A stretch of 64,000 nucleotides of DNA from BJGV01 sp964196335 (GCA_965238155.1 OZ250175.1:248001-312000); one strand, 5' to 3'; numbered from the stretch's first letter, positions 54,355 to 63,401 are shown. Numbers and translations are program-made. The notes: generated from the letters alone by a model not told the origin.

Positions 54355-55424
54355 TCCCCGATCTATTGGTATTAAAAGTACTTCGGGAGCCTAAGGCAAT
54401 AATTCCTATGGATCTTGCAGACTGGGACTTACTCTTACGACAGGCACGAAGCTCAAATCTGCTGGCAAGAATCCATTCCCTATTAATAAAACAAGATTTG
54501 ATAGATTATGTGCCCCCAAAACCACGCGAACATCTTGAATGGACAAGTGTAATAGCTGAAAGTCAAATTAAGGCAGTTCATTGGGAAGTAGCAATGATCA
54601 GGAAAGCCTTAATAAAAACAGGGCCAGTTATTCTTCTTAAAGGAGCCGCCTATGTGATGGCAAAGTTACCACCTGCTCACGGACGTCTCTTTTCTGACAT
54701 AGATATCATGGTACCCAAAGATAGTATTCATGCAGTAGAAGCTGCCTTAATGCTTCATGGCTGGGCTACTACGCATCATGATGCCTATGACCAGCGCTAT
54801 TACCGTAGATGGATGCATGAATTGCCACCCATGCGCCACATCAAACGCTCGTCTGTTATAGATGTACATCATGCAATTCTGCCGGAAACTGCAGCTGTCC
54901 ATCCTAGCCCTGATAAACTTAGAGTGTCAGCATGTCTGCTAGACGGATACGATGACTTGAAGATTTTTTCTCCGACTGACATGGTACTGCACAGCGCTAC
55001 CCATCTGTTTAATGAATCAGAACTAAATAACGGCCTTCGGGACCTGGTCGATATCGATAGTTTGTTACGTCATTTTGATAATTTACCATCATTCTGGAAC
55101 ATACTTGTGGAAAGAGCAGAGGAGTTGGAGCTTACGCGTGCACTTTTTTATTCTTTACGCTATGCAAAACTTATCCTGCAGACACCTGTTCCACCGAGCA
55201 CGTTAGATGCTATAAAGACAGATCTTCCAAATCAATTACTATTAATGCTTATGGATAGTCTATTCACTCGTGCACTAATGCCAGATCACCTGAGCTGTTC
55301 AGACTGGCTAACGAAAACTGCAAAACGTGGACTTTATATAAGAGGAAATTGGCTACGCATGCCGCCCCTAATGCTTGCAAACCATTTATTACACAAAGCT
55401 TTTATTTCACCTAAGCCGGAATAA
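54351..55424 (+). CDS. Nucleotidyltransferase family protein (NTP_transf_5 type)
   Basis: A 357-residue protein whose centre matches the nucleotidyltransferase-like family: ILLKGAAYV (about 95-102), GRLFSDIDIMV with Asp116/Asp118, and IDVHHAI. Such proteins accompany HprK-related kinase A. The start is GTG within a GTGA overlap with the kinase stop, indicating coupling. The transferred nucleotide and acceptor are unknown. A hairpin lies just after its stop. Confidence 0.82.
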   Translation: MIPDLLVLKVLREPKAIIPMDLADWDLLLRQARSSNLLARIHSLLIKQDLIDYVPPKPREHLEWTSVIAESQIKAVHWEVAMIRKALIKTGPVILLKGAAYVMAKLPPAHGRLFSDIDIMVPKDSIHAVEAALMLHGWATTHHDAYDQRYYRRWMHELPPMRHIKRSSVIDVHHAILPETAAVHPSPDKLRVSACLLDGYDDLKIFSPTDMVLHSATHLFNESELNNGLRDLVDIDSLLRHFDNLPSFWNILVERAEELELTRALFYSLRYAKLILQTPVPPSTLDAIKTDLPNQLLLMLMDSLFTRALMPDHLSCSDWLTKTAKRGLYIRGNWLRMPPLMLANHLLHKAFISPKPE

Positions 55425-55431
55425 TTTTCCG

Positions 55432-55449
55432 GTCCTCTGTAATGAGGAC
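55432..55449 (+). repeat. Hairpin after nucleotidyltransferase gene
   Basis: GTCCTC and GAGGAC form a perfect 6-bp stem with loop TGTAAT, eight bases after the stop. It is followed by A residues rather than T residues on the forward strand, so it is not a canonical terminator but may stabilise the mRNA 3' end. Confidence 0.4.
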
Positions 55450-55522
55450 AAAAAAGCTCCATACTTTTATTTATTCTTATATAAAATATTTCTATAAATG
55501 GTCATGATATGGTAATTTGATT

Positions 55523-55565
55523 TGTGATCTTTCACACAGAACACAAAACTAAAATGTATTACTCT
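55523..55565 (+). promoter_or_regulatory. CRP-type class II promoter upstream of lytic transglycosylase
   Basis: TGTGA-N6-ACACA lies at 55523-55538 (centre 55530.5), and the -10-like TACTCT at 55560-55565 begins 29.5 bases from the centre. The geometry is identical to the promoter at 27128-27170. The predicted transcription start is 55572, leaving a 162-base leader. The rest of the 309-base gap shows nothing else. Confidence 0.55.
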
Positions 55566-55733
55566 TTATAACTGTATTTCTAATATATTTAACCTGGAAT
55601 TGTCGGATTTATTTACAGTCACTTCTGGTTTATTTTTGTTTCTTAGATTACCTGCTTGTATATAAACAAAATTTAGAGCTGGCACAAAAGTTGCTCATAA
55701 ATTACTTTGAATCTTATCTGGGCGTGTATCGTA

Positions 55734-56585
55734 ATGTTTAAGTATCTAAAGCTATTCATACTGTTAAGTGTATTACCATTCTGGCATGGGCATGCCATGG
55801 CTGAAAACAATATGCTGGTTAAGTTTCCTTATTCATCAAATTCTGAGAATCCCAGAGAGCTAATTTTACTTGCACTAAAGTATGAACACGCTGAAGGTGT
55901 TCCGAGGAATAATGCAAAGGCTGCTACACTTTATTGTAAAGCAGCAAAGATGGGTGATGCGGATGCACAGTTTTTCCTTGGGTGGATGTATGCTAATGGG
56001 CGAGGCGTATCTAAAAACGACAATATAGCCTCATATTTATTTTCTATGGCTGCAAAACAAGGACATACTCACGCACAAAAAATGGGGCATTACACCCCGG
56101 CTACTGAATCATCATTTCCATCTTGTTTATCAAAACCGCAGCCTCAACTGGCAAGAAACTTATCTTATCCCAATAATTATATCTCCAGGCTGGTAGCTAA
56201 ACTGGCTCCGCTCTATGAAGTAGATCCGCAACTGGTGATGGCCATTATCTCTGTTGAGTCAGGATTTAATATTCACGCAATATCACCTAAGAACGCACAG
56301 GGCCTGATGCAGCTCATTCCAGCAACTGCAAAGCGTTTTCACGTCAAGAATTCTTTTAATGCAGAGGACAATATTAAAGGTGGTCTCGCCTATTTAAGAT
56401 GGCTGCTGACTTTCTTTAAAGGTGATGTATCTTTAGTTGCTGCAGCATACAATGCGGGAGAAGGTACCGTTAAAAGATACAACGGTATCCCACCTTATCC
56501 TGAGACCAGAAACTATGTAAAAAAAATCAGGAAACTTTACAAGAAACGAACTCACCCATATCGCCCCAGTGTGGTTGGTGGCTAG
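55734..56585 (+). CDS. Sel1-repeat lytic transglycosylase
   Basis: A 283-residue periplasmic protein that should cleave peptidoglycan glycan strands. It has a signal peptide (1-23, cleavage near AMA/EN), two Sel1-like repeats (about 46-81 and 82-118), and an SLT domain (about 150-265) with catalytic Glu175 in ISVESGFN, the GLMQLIPATAKRF motif and AAAYNAGEG. The ATG at 55734 was chosen over an upstream TTG at 55707. The Sel1 plus SLT fusion may recruit the enzyme to a complex. It lies downstream of the HPr-rel-A kinase pair but has its own CRP-type promoter. Confidence 0.88.
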   Translation: MFKYLKLFILLSVLPFWHGHAMAENNMLVKFPYSSNSENPRELILLALKYEHAEGVPRNNAKAATLYCKAAKMGDADAQFFLGWMYANGRGVSKNDNIASYLFSMAAKQGHTHAQKMGHYTPATESSFPSCLSKPQPQLARNLSYPNNYISRLVAKLAPLYEVDPQLVMAIISVESGFNIHAISPKNAQGLMQLIPATAKRFHVKNSFNAEDNIKGGLAYLRWLLTFFKGDVSLVAAAYNAGEGTVKRYNGIPPYPETRNYVKKIRKLYKKRTHPYRPSVVGG

Positions 56586-56684
56586 ATTCTAGCTTATAGT
56601 AGTATCAAAAATAAAACTAACTTCTGGTTCTGAAAAACTGTCAGCCAGAACAGTCAAACTTGAATAAAGAATATTGAAGCGGAC

Positions 56685-57716
56685 CTAGGCAATAACATTA
56701 GCAATGTACCAGTCCAACGCTTGCTTAAGACCCTTATCAATTCGATGAGTTGGCATATAACCTAATAACCGGCCGGCCTTGGAAATATCAGCTTGAGAAT
56801 GGCGAACATCACCCTCACGAAAAGCCACATACTCTGGCTTATGCTTTTTCAAATACGGAAACTCTTTTACTAACAATGAACGTATCATTTCATAAAGCTG
56901 GTTAAGGCTTGTTCCTTCGTTAAGCGCTACGTTGTATACCTGGTTGATCGCATCAGGATCATTAGATAATGCTGCAAGAATATTTACCTGAATAACGTTT
57001 TCTATATAACAAAAATCCCGACTAGTTTCACCGTCACCGTTTATTCTAAGAAGCTCACCTTTAATAAGGGCGGCAATCCATTGCGGGATTACAGCAGCAT
57101 AAGCACCATTTGGATCTTGCCTCGGACCAAAAACATTAAAATACCGTAGCCCTATGGACTCAGTGCCGTAACAGCTAAAGAACACCTCGGCGTAAAGTTC
57201 ATTAACATACTTAGTAACTGCATACGGTGAAAGCGGCCGGCCAATCATCGATTCTACTTTCGGCAAATCGGGATGATCGCCATAGGTTGAACTAGATGCT
57301 GCATAGATAAATCGTTTCACTGAAGCATCTCTTGATGCCACCAACATATTTACAAATCCGGAAATATTGTTTTCATTTGTAAGAATCGGGGATTCAATTG
57401 AACGTGGTACAGAGCCCAGAGCTGCGTGATGCAACACATAGTCCACCTTGCAACAGACCTTCCTGCAATCTTCTAGTTGGCAAATATCACCTTCAATAAA
57501 ATTGAAATTAAGCCAGGCCTGTGCCCCAACCTGCTCTTTTACCTGATTGAGATTGTGCATGTAACCGGTTGAGAAATTATCTAAGCCAATTACTTTTTGA
57601 TTTAACTTGAGCAATGCCTCCAATAAATTGGATCCAATAAAACCAGCAACGCCGGTTATTAGCCAACAATATTGATGCTCCTTTAAATGCTTCTGGATTC
57701 CCTGGAATTTTGTCAT
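56685..57716 (-). CDS. wbpP: UDP-N-acetylglucosamine 4-epimerase (WbpP/TviC type)
   Basis: An SDR-family enzyme interconverting UDP-GlcNAc(A) and UDP-GalNAc(A) for polysaccharide synthesis. The 343-residue product has the Rossmann motif GVAGFIGS (22-29), HHAALGSVPRS, the AASSSTYGDHP catalytic Ser/Thr region and YAVTK. The longer N-terminal extension before the Rossmann motif is typical of WbpP. The ATG at 57716 was used; a TTG lies two codons upstream. It follows the dehydrogenase gene by 27 bases. Confidence 0.9.
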   Translation of the reverse strand: MTKFQGIQKHLKEHQYCWLITGVAGFIGSNLLEALLKLNQKVIGLDNFSTGYMHNLNQVKEQVGAQAWLNFNFIEGDICQLEDCRKVCCKVDYVLHHAALGSVPRSIESPILTNENNISGFVNMLVASRDASVKRFIYAASSSTYGDHPDLPKVESMIGRPLSPYAVTKYVNELYAEVFFSCYGTESIGLRYFNVFGPRQDPNGAYAAVIPQWIAALIKGELLRINGDGETSRDFCYIENVIQVNILAALSNDPDAINQVYNVALNEGTSLNQLYEMIRSLLVKEFPYLKKHKPEYVAFREGDVRHSQADISKAGRLLGYMPTHRIDKGLKQALDWYIANVIA

Positions 57717-57743
57717 GTTCAAATTACTTGTTATCCTTTTAAT

Positions 57744-59024
57744 TCAGAGCCGCCAGACACTAAGGCCTATTTTATTAAGTGCTTCTTGGTCAAACTGGGA
57801 TTTAACATCAATAAAGCATCCTTTCTCAATAACTTTAGATTGAAAATCAGATATTGATTTTTCAATAAACTCTTGATGTGATACTGCAGCAATAATAACC
57901 TCTGCCCGAGGAAGACTCTCCCATGATTCAAGTTCTACGCCATATTCATGACGCGCTTCTTCAGCATCAGCCACAGGATCATGAATATGTAGTTCAACAC
58001 CATAAGATTTTAATTCATCTATTAATTCAGCAACTTTAGAGTTTCTTAAATCAGGACAATTTTCTTTGAATGTTAATCCAAGTACATTTACCTTTGCACC
58101 TTTTACATTGCAATTAGCTTTAATAAGCTCCTTTATTGTCTGTTCTGCAACAAATTTTGCCATGCTATCATTGATGCGGCGCCCTGCTAGAATTACCTGA
58201 GGGCTGTATCCAATCATTTCTGCTTTATGAGTAAGATAATAGGGATCTACACCAATGCAGTGCCCTCCTACTAAACCAGGACGGAAAGGAAGAAAATTCC
58301 ATTTGGTTCCAGCAGCCTGTAAGACTTCTAATGAATCAATATCTAACTTATCAAAGATAATTGCCAATTCATTCATCAATGCAATATTCAAATCACGCTG
58401 CGTATTTTCAATAACTTTAGCAGCTTCAGCAACCTTAATGCTTGAAGTACGATGTACACCGGCAGTTATTATACTTTCATATAGTACAGCCACCTTTTCA
58501 AGAGTATCTTTATCATCACCAGCTACAACTTTTACAATTACTGTCAGTGTATGCTTTTTATCTCCGGGGTTGATCCGTTCTGGAGAAAAACCAACATGAA
58601 AATCTTTTTTCCATTTCATACCTGAAGAGTTTTCCAAAACTGGTGCACAAATTTCCTCAGTTGCTCCCGGATAAACTGTAGACTCATATGTAACTATGGC
58701 ACCTCGCTTCATGTGTCTCCCAATAGTTTCACTCGCTTTAATAAGTGATGTGAAGTCAGGATTATGTGCAACATCTACCGAGGTAGGAACTGAAACTATA
58801 ATATGGTCAGCCAAAGATAGTTTGGCCGGATCAGTAGTCACCGTTAAATTTTCTGCGGCTTTCAAATTCTCGTTTGAAACCTCACCAGTTGGATCTATAA
58901 AACGCTTATAGCTCTCGATTTTGCTTTCAGAAGGATCATAGCCGATAGTTTTCCCTTTTTTACCAAACTCAACTGCCAAAGGTAATCCGACATATCCCAA
59001 ACCAACTACAGCCACTACAGTCAT
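57744..59024 (-). CDS. tviB: UDP-N-acetyl-hexosamine 6-dehydrogenase (TviB/WbpO type)
   Basis: Oxidises UDP-GlcNAc or UDP-GalNAc to the uronic acid. The 426-residue product has GLGYVGLPLAVEFGK at the N-terminus (NAD site), the central dimerisation helix region (NTQRDLNIALMNELA) and catalytic Cys in GGHCIGVDPYYL. With wbpP it makes UDP-GalNAcA as in Vi or O-antigen pathways. GGAGAAG precedes the ATG. No glycosyltransferases or export genes adjoin, so the pair may serve a polymer encoded elsewhere. Confidence 0.92.
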   Translation of the reverse strand: MTVVAVVGLGYVGLPLAVEFGKKGKTIGYDPSESKIESYKRFIDPTGEVSNENLKAAENLTVTTDPAKLSLADHIIVSVPTSVDVAHNPDFTSLIKASETIGRHMKRGAIVTYESTVYPGATEEICAPVLENSSGMKWKKDFHVGFSPERINPGDKKHTLTVIVKVVAGDDKDTLEKVAVLYESIITAGVHRTSSIKVAEAAKVIENTQRDLNIALMNELAIIFDKLDIDSLEVLQAAGTKWNFLPFRPGLVGGHCIGVDPYYLTHKAEMIGYSPQVILAGRRINDSMAKFVAEQTIKELIKANCNVKGAKVNVLGLTFKENCPDLRNSKVAELIDELKSYGVELHIHDPVADAEEARHEYGVELESWESLPRAEVIIAAVSHQEFIEKSISDFQSKVIEKGCFIDVKSQFDQEALNKIGLSVWRL

Positions 59025-59398
59025 AAATCTTCTCCAATAAATTTATTTTTTGTCTTGCCGGAAGAGGACACCTCAATTCCAACCTTGTCACTTAAATTAA
59101 ATTATCGTTATATCCTTTCAGGAAGAAATTCTCTTATCTGTCTCAAAATATTATATCTAATATAAAAACAATATCGGTTTAGATAAAATCCTTTTAATTT
59201 TTAATATAGTGCATATATCGGCTTAGAGTTCAATATCTATAGTAATAAGCAAATCAATATCAAAACCAGCCAGTAAGCCTGCTGGCATTACTTTTCATAA
59301 TATATGAAGGAATATTTAATTTTGATAACTTAAGAAAATATTGGCGAATTTGAATCAATATTCAGAAAGACTCCTCTTGGCTTTGCCAGTTTTCATCA
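59025..59398. other. Intergenic region between tviB and glmS
   Basis: This 374-base AT-rich stretch should hold the tviB promoter and the end of the glmS transcript. A TATAAT hexamer on the reverse strand lies near 59150, but no matching -35 was seen. Apart from the hairpin listed separately, nothing is recognised. Confidence 0.3.
59261..59285 (-). terminator. Candidate terminator of glmS
   Basis: On the reverse strand CCAGC and GCTGG form a 5-bp stem around a 10-base loop, followed by TTTTG. It lies 114 bases after the glmS stop. Short U-tract, moderate strength. Confidence 0.45.
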
Positions 59399-61246
59399 TT
59401 ACTCTACCGTTACTGATTTAGCAAGATTCCTTGGCTTATCAACATCGGTACCTTTTTGTAGTGCAACATGATAGGCGAGTAGCTGGAGTGGAACGGTATG
59501 AAGAATCGGACTGAGCAGTCCCGCGTGCTCAGCCATACGAATGACGTGAAGCCCTTCACTTTCCTGAATACGGGAATCTGCATCTGCAAAAACATAGAGC
59601 TCCCCTCCTCGCGCGTGTACTTCCTGTAAATTGGATTTAAGTTTCTCTAGTAACGTATCGTTGGGAGCAATTGCAACAACAGGCATATCTTTGTCTACTA
59701 AAGCAAGAGGGCCATGTTTCAGTTCGCCTGCAGCATATGCTTCTGCGTGAATATAGGAAATTTCTTTGAGTTTGAGCGCGCCTTCCATAGCAATGGGATA
59801 ATGCATACCACGTCCGAGAAACAGGGCGTGACTCTTTTGGGAAAATCTTTCAGACCATGACCTGACCTGTTCCTCCACTTGAAGTGCATGCTGCAATGCT
59901 ACAGGTAAATGCCGTAGTGTAGTAATCATTTCAAGTTCACGCTCACCTGACAATTTGCCACTTAGCTTTGCTAATGTCATGGTAAGTAGCATCAGTGCTG
60001 CTAACTGCGTAGTAAATGCTTTGGTAGAAGCTACTCCAATTTCAGGCCCTGCGCGCGTGAGAAAACGTAAATTTGCCTGTCTCACAAGCGCGCTTTCTGC
60101 AACATTGCAAATCGCAAGACTATGACGATGCCCCAACGATTTAGCATAATTGAGTGCAGCTAAAGTATCTGCTGTCTCTCCAGACTGTGAAATGCCCACT
60201 ACCAGTGTATTTGGTCGAGAAGCCGGGTCACGATAACGATATTCACTTGCAATCTCAACATTGCAAGTTAATCCGGCTACAGATTCGAGCCAGTAACGAG
60301 CAACCAGCCCAGCATGATAACTGGTACCACAGGCAAGTATCAGGATACCATCAGTCTGCTTGAAAATATCCTCTGCTTCACTTCCAAACAATTGTGGAGA
60401 AATGGAGTGGGCATTGAGTACCATTTCCAGTGTATTTGCTACCGCACCCGGTTGCTCGAATATTTCTTTTTGCATGAAATGGTTATAAGGACCCATTTCT
60501 ACCGCTTCATTGGTAAGTTCACTTTCATGTACTACACGTGTAACTTCTGTATAAGGTCCAGCACCAAGACAATTCACTATGCGATAGCTATCCTGGTTTA
60601 ACTCTGCAACATCACCCTCTTCCAGATAAATCATGCGCTTGGTAACCTGTAGCAACGCAGATGCATCTGAAGCAGCATAATTGCCATTCTCTCCCAAACC
60701 CAGTAACAATGGCGCACCATTGCGGGAAACAATGATACGTTCTGGATGACTCTCTTCCATTACTGCAATTGCATAAGCACCTTGCAACTCAGCAACGGAA
60801 TGACAAACCGCTTCAAACAAGTCAGGCGCCTTCTTTAAATTAAGTGTAATAAGGTGAGCTATAACCTCAGTGTCTGTATCAGAGTCAAACTTAAACCCTT
60901 CACTCTGCAATTGTTTATGCAGCGCCTCATGATTCTCGATAATACCGTTATGTACCACTGCGACCTTCGATGTTTCACCGGAAAAATGTGGATGAGCGTT
61001 ACGCTCTGAGGGTACGCCGTGTGTAGCCCATCGGGTATGAGCAATACCAATTTTGCCTTGATATTGCTGTTCATTTACAAGTTTACTAAGTTCGGTTACG
61101 CGCCCGGTAGTGCGTAATCGATTCAACTTACCATTCAGCAACGCTAATCCAGCTGAATCGTAACCACGGTATTCAAGACGATGCAAACCTTCCAGTAAAG
61201 CGGGAACAATATTATCCCGGGCTACTGCACCCACTATTCCACACAT
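59399..61246 (-). CDS. glmS: Glucosamine-6-phosphate synthase
   Basis: Makes glucosamine-6-phosphate from fructose-6-phosphate and glutamine. The 615-residue product has the N-terminal glutamine amidotransferase with nucleophile Cys2 (MCGIVGA), RWATHG and the two SIS domains (with GTSYHAG and SQSGETADT), ending in the usual KSVTVE. It follows glmU by 81 bases; together they feed UDP-GlcNAc to peptidoglycan, LPS and the TviB/WbpP pair. Confidence 0.97.
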   Translation of the reverse strand: MCGIVGAVARDNIVPALLEGLHRLEYRGYDSAGLALLNGKLNRLRTTGRVTELSKLVNEQQYQGKIGIAHTRWATHGVPSERNAHPHFSGETSKVAVVHNGIIENHEALHKQLQSEGFKFDSDTDTEVIAHLITLNLKKAPDLFEAVCHSVAELQGAYAIAVMEESHPERIIVSRNGAPLLLGLGENGNYAASDASALLQVTKRMIYLEEGDVAELNQDSYRIVNCLGAGPYTEVTRVVHESELTNEAVEMGPYNHFMQKEIFEQPGAVANTLEMVLNAHSISPQLFGSEAEDIFKQTDGILILACGTSYHAGLVARYWLESVAGLTCNVEIASEYRYRDPASRPNTLVVGISQSGETADTLAALNYAKSLGHRHSLAICNVAESALVRQANLRFLTRAGPEIGVASTKAFTTQLAALMLLTMTLAKLSGKLSGERELEMITTLRHLPVALQHALQVEEQVRSWSERFSQKSHALFLGRGMHYPIAMEGALKLKEISYIHAEAYAAGELKHGPLALVDKDMPVVAIAPNDTLLEKLKSNLQEVHARGGELYVFADADSRIQESEGLHVIRMAEHAGLLSPILHTVPLQLLAYHVALQKGTDVDKPRNLAKSVTVE

Positions 61247-61327
61247 AGAACATATTCCTTATTGCTTGGCTTTATAACAACAGTAAGAGAGTAAAAACCT
61301 ATTATTTTACATTTCATTTTATTTTTC

Positions 61328-62695
61328 TCATTTTTTTGTTGGTCGTTTCCATCCGGTAATACTCACCTGTTTAGAGCGCGACAAAGTCAGTTCCTCTGGA
61401 GGCGTACTCCTGGTAATAGTTGACCCTGCTCCTATGGTTGAGCCTTTAGCTATTTTTACAGGTGCAATTAATTGCGTATCTGAACCAATAAACACATTAT
61501 CTTCAATAATAGTCTGAAATTTGTTTGCCCCATCGTAATTACAGGTAATTGTCCCTGCACCCACATTGACCTTTTTCCCGACTGTTGTATCACCTATATA
61601 GCTCAAATGATTCACCTTGCTACCAGTATTAATACTGCTATTTTTAACTTCAACAAAATTACCGATATGGACTTCATTAGCCAGACTCGTTCCTGGACGT
61701 ATACGAGAAAACGGGCCAATTCGACAGTTCTTTCCTATATCAGCATTTTCGATAAGGCTAAATGGAAAGATTGTTGTGCCCGTTTCTACTTTTACATTTT
61801 TTAATATGCTGTGAGCACCTACTTTCACGCCGTCACCTATCTTAACTACACCCTCAAAAATACAGTTGATATCTATTTCTACATCTTTTCCGCAGTCTAA
61901 TTGTCCACGAATATCAATACGGGAGGGATCAGCCAAGGTCACGCCTTGCTCGAGTAATTTGTTTGCAAAATTTTCTTGGTAAGTTCGTTCGAGTGTAGCT
62001 AACTGCACCTTACTATTTACACCCAAAATTTCCCGGGCATCAGATGGATGTGCCGCCTCTATTTTTCCCCCTGCCTTGGCCGCCATTGCTACAATGTCCG
62101 TAAGATAGTATTCTTTTTGTACGTTTTTATTTTCTAGTTTAGGTAACCACTCATGTAGGTTTACATTTGGAACTGCCATAATCCCAGTGTTAATTTCACA
62201 GATTTGCCGTTGATCGATACTTGTGTCTTTTTCTTCAACAATTGCAAGAACATTATCTGTTTCAGCATCCCGTATGATTCTGCCATAGCCCGTTGGCTCA
62301 TCTAGCTCCATTGTAAGTAAAGCCAATTTTTCTGCTGAAGCAGCTGTTATTAAATTTTGAAGTGTTTCAAGTCTGATCAGTGGTACATCACCATATAACA
62401 CCAGCGTCATACCTTTTTTGTCTAAATGTGGCAGGGCCTGCATCAACGCATGTCCGGTACCTAACTGTGGTTCTTGTTTTACCCAAATAAGCTGGTTATT
62501 TCCTATGGCATCCGGAACAATTTCGTTTCCATGTCCATATACCACACAAACTTTTTGTGGCGATAATGCATTTGCCGTATCAAGCACATGAGAAAGTAAT
62601 GATTTTCCTGCCAGTAAATGTAAAACTTTTGGTAAAGCCGAGTACATGCGCTTTCCAAGTCCGGCTGCTAAAATGATGATGTTCAGATTTTCCAC
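61328..62695 (-). CDS. glmU: Bifunctional GlmU (GlcN-1-P acetyltransferase / GlcNAc-1-P uridyltransferase)
   Basis: Makes UDP-GlcNAc from GlcN-1-P, acetyl-CoA and UTP. The 455-residue product has the N-terminal uridyltransferase motif LAAGLGKRMYSALPK, YGDVPL, and a C-terminal left-handed beta helix with hexapeptide repeats (VGAGTITCNYDGANK, TIGAGSTI). It starts with GTG at 62695. A CRP-type promoter ends 37 bases upstream of the start. It probably forms a transcript with glmS. Confidence 0.97.
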   Translation of the reverse strand: MENLNIIILAAGLGKRMYSALPKVLHLLAGKSLLSHVLDTANALSPQKVCVVYGHGNEIVPDAIGNNQLIWVKQEPQLGTGHALMQALPHLDKKGMTLVLYGDVPLIRLETLQNLITAASAEKLALLTMELDEPTGYGRIIRDAETDNVLAIVEEKDTSIDQRQICEINTGIMAVPNVNLHEWLPKLENKNVQKEYYLTDIVAMAAKAGGKIEAAHPSDAREILGVNSKVQLATLERTYQENFANKLLEQGVTLADPSRIDIRGQLDCGKDVEIDINCIFEGVVKIGDGVKVGAHSILKNVKVETGTTIFPFSLIENADIGKNCRIGPFSRIRPGTSLANEVHIGNFVEVKNSSINTGSKVNHLSYIGDTTVGKKVNVGAGTITCNYDGANKFQTIIEDNVFIGSDTQLIAPVKIAKGSTIGAGSTITRSTPPEELTLSRSKQVSITGWKRPTKK

Positions 62696-62738
62696 GTGTT
62701 AATGGGTATATAGAGAATGCGATATATATTTTGCGTGT

Positions 62739-62781
62739 AGTGTAATGCTATTAAATGTAGAAATCTGTGTAAGAAATCACA
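62739..62781 (-). promoter_or_regulatory. CRP-type class II promoter upstream of glmU
   Basis: On the reverse strand TGTGA-N6-ACACA lies at 62781-62766 (centre 62773.5), and the -10-like TACACT at 62744-62739 begins 29.5 bases from the centre. The predicted start is 62732. The box and flanks share 22 of 23 bases with those upstream of the Tat-signal gene. The sequence around the box (TGTAG...CTACA) forms a wider inverted repeat. Confidence 0.55.
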
Positions 62782-62920
62782 AATACTACAATATAACTAA
62801 TCGTAAAATGTTTTGCAGAATTATCAAGCAATAACCTGATTACAGTATAATTAATCGGATAGGATGATATAAAGTTTAACTTTAATCTCCGGTTTATGCA
62901 GAAATTATATTGAATAAATA

Positions 62921-62946
62921 AAAAGGCGACCTTAGTCGCCTTTTTT
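62921..62946 (-). terminator. Intrinsic terminator of the atp operon
   Basis: AAAAGGCGAC (62921-62930) and GTCGCCTTTT (62935-62944) form a perfect 10-bp stem with loop CTTA. On the reverse strand the stem is followed by a T-run, 17 bases after the atpC stop. It also has a T-run on the forward strand. Confidence 0.88.
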
Positions 62947-62962
62947 GCGTTCAAATAATGTA

Positions 62963-63388
62963 CTAACGTGTGCGCTTTCTCAGCTTTTCAATTGCTGCTA
63001 TCTGAGCAATAGACTCTGCTAATTCGGCCTGAGCTTTAGCATAATCCATTTTAGAGGACTTATCTTTCATAGCCTCTTCTGCACGTGTTTTAGCTTCAAG
63101 AGCTTTAGCCTCATCCAAATCAGCGCCTCGCACAGCAGTATCAGCAAGAATAGTCACAACACTGGGCTGAACCTCCAGCATTCCGCCAGAAACATAAATT
63201 AATTCTTCCTCAGACTGATCAGGAATTCTAATCCGTACCGACCCTGGTTTTATACTTGTAATCATTGGTGCATGACGGGGGTAAATACCAACCTCACCCA
63301 TTTGTGCCGGCACAATGACAACCTCCGCAAGCCCGGAAAAAATAGCCTGCTCAGCACTTACCACATCTACATGTATTGTCATTGCCAT
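62963..63388 (-). CDS. atpC: ATP synthase epsilon subunit
   Basis: A rotor subunit of F1 that couples gamma rotation and can inhibit ATP hydrolysis. The 141-residue product has the beta-sandwich N-terminal domain (MTIHVDVVSAEQAIFSG, GEVGIYPRHAPMIT) and a C-terminal helical hairpin. It follows atpD by 13 bases and is the last gene of the atp operon. Confidence 0.97.
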   Translation of the reverse strand: MAMTIHVDVVSAEQAIFSGLAEVVIVPAQMGEVGIYPRHAPMITSIKPGSVRIRIPDQSEEELIYVSGGMLEVQPSVVTILADTAVRGADLDEAKALEAKTRAEEAMKDKSSKMDYAKAQAELAESIAQIAAIEKLRKRTR

Positions 63389-63401
63389 AATTTAACTCTT
63401 A

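Noticed and set aside
58255..58599. A 114-codon frame antisense to the UDP-HexNAc dehydrogenase
   Set aside because: It lies fully inside a well-supported gene on the other strand and resembles no family.
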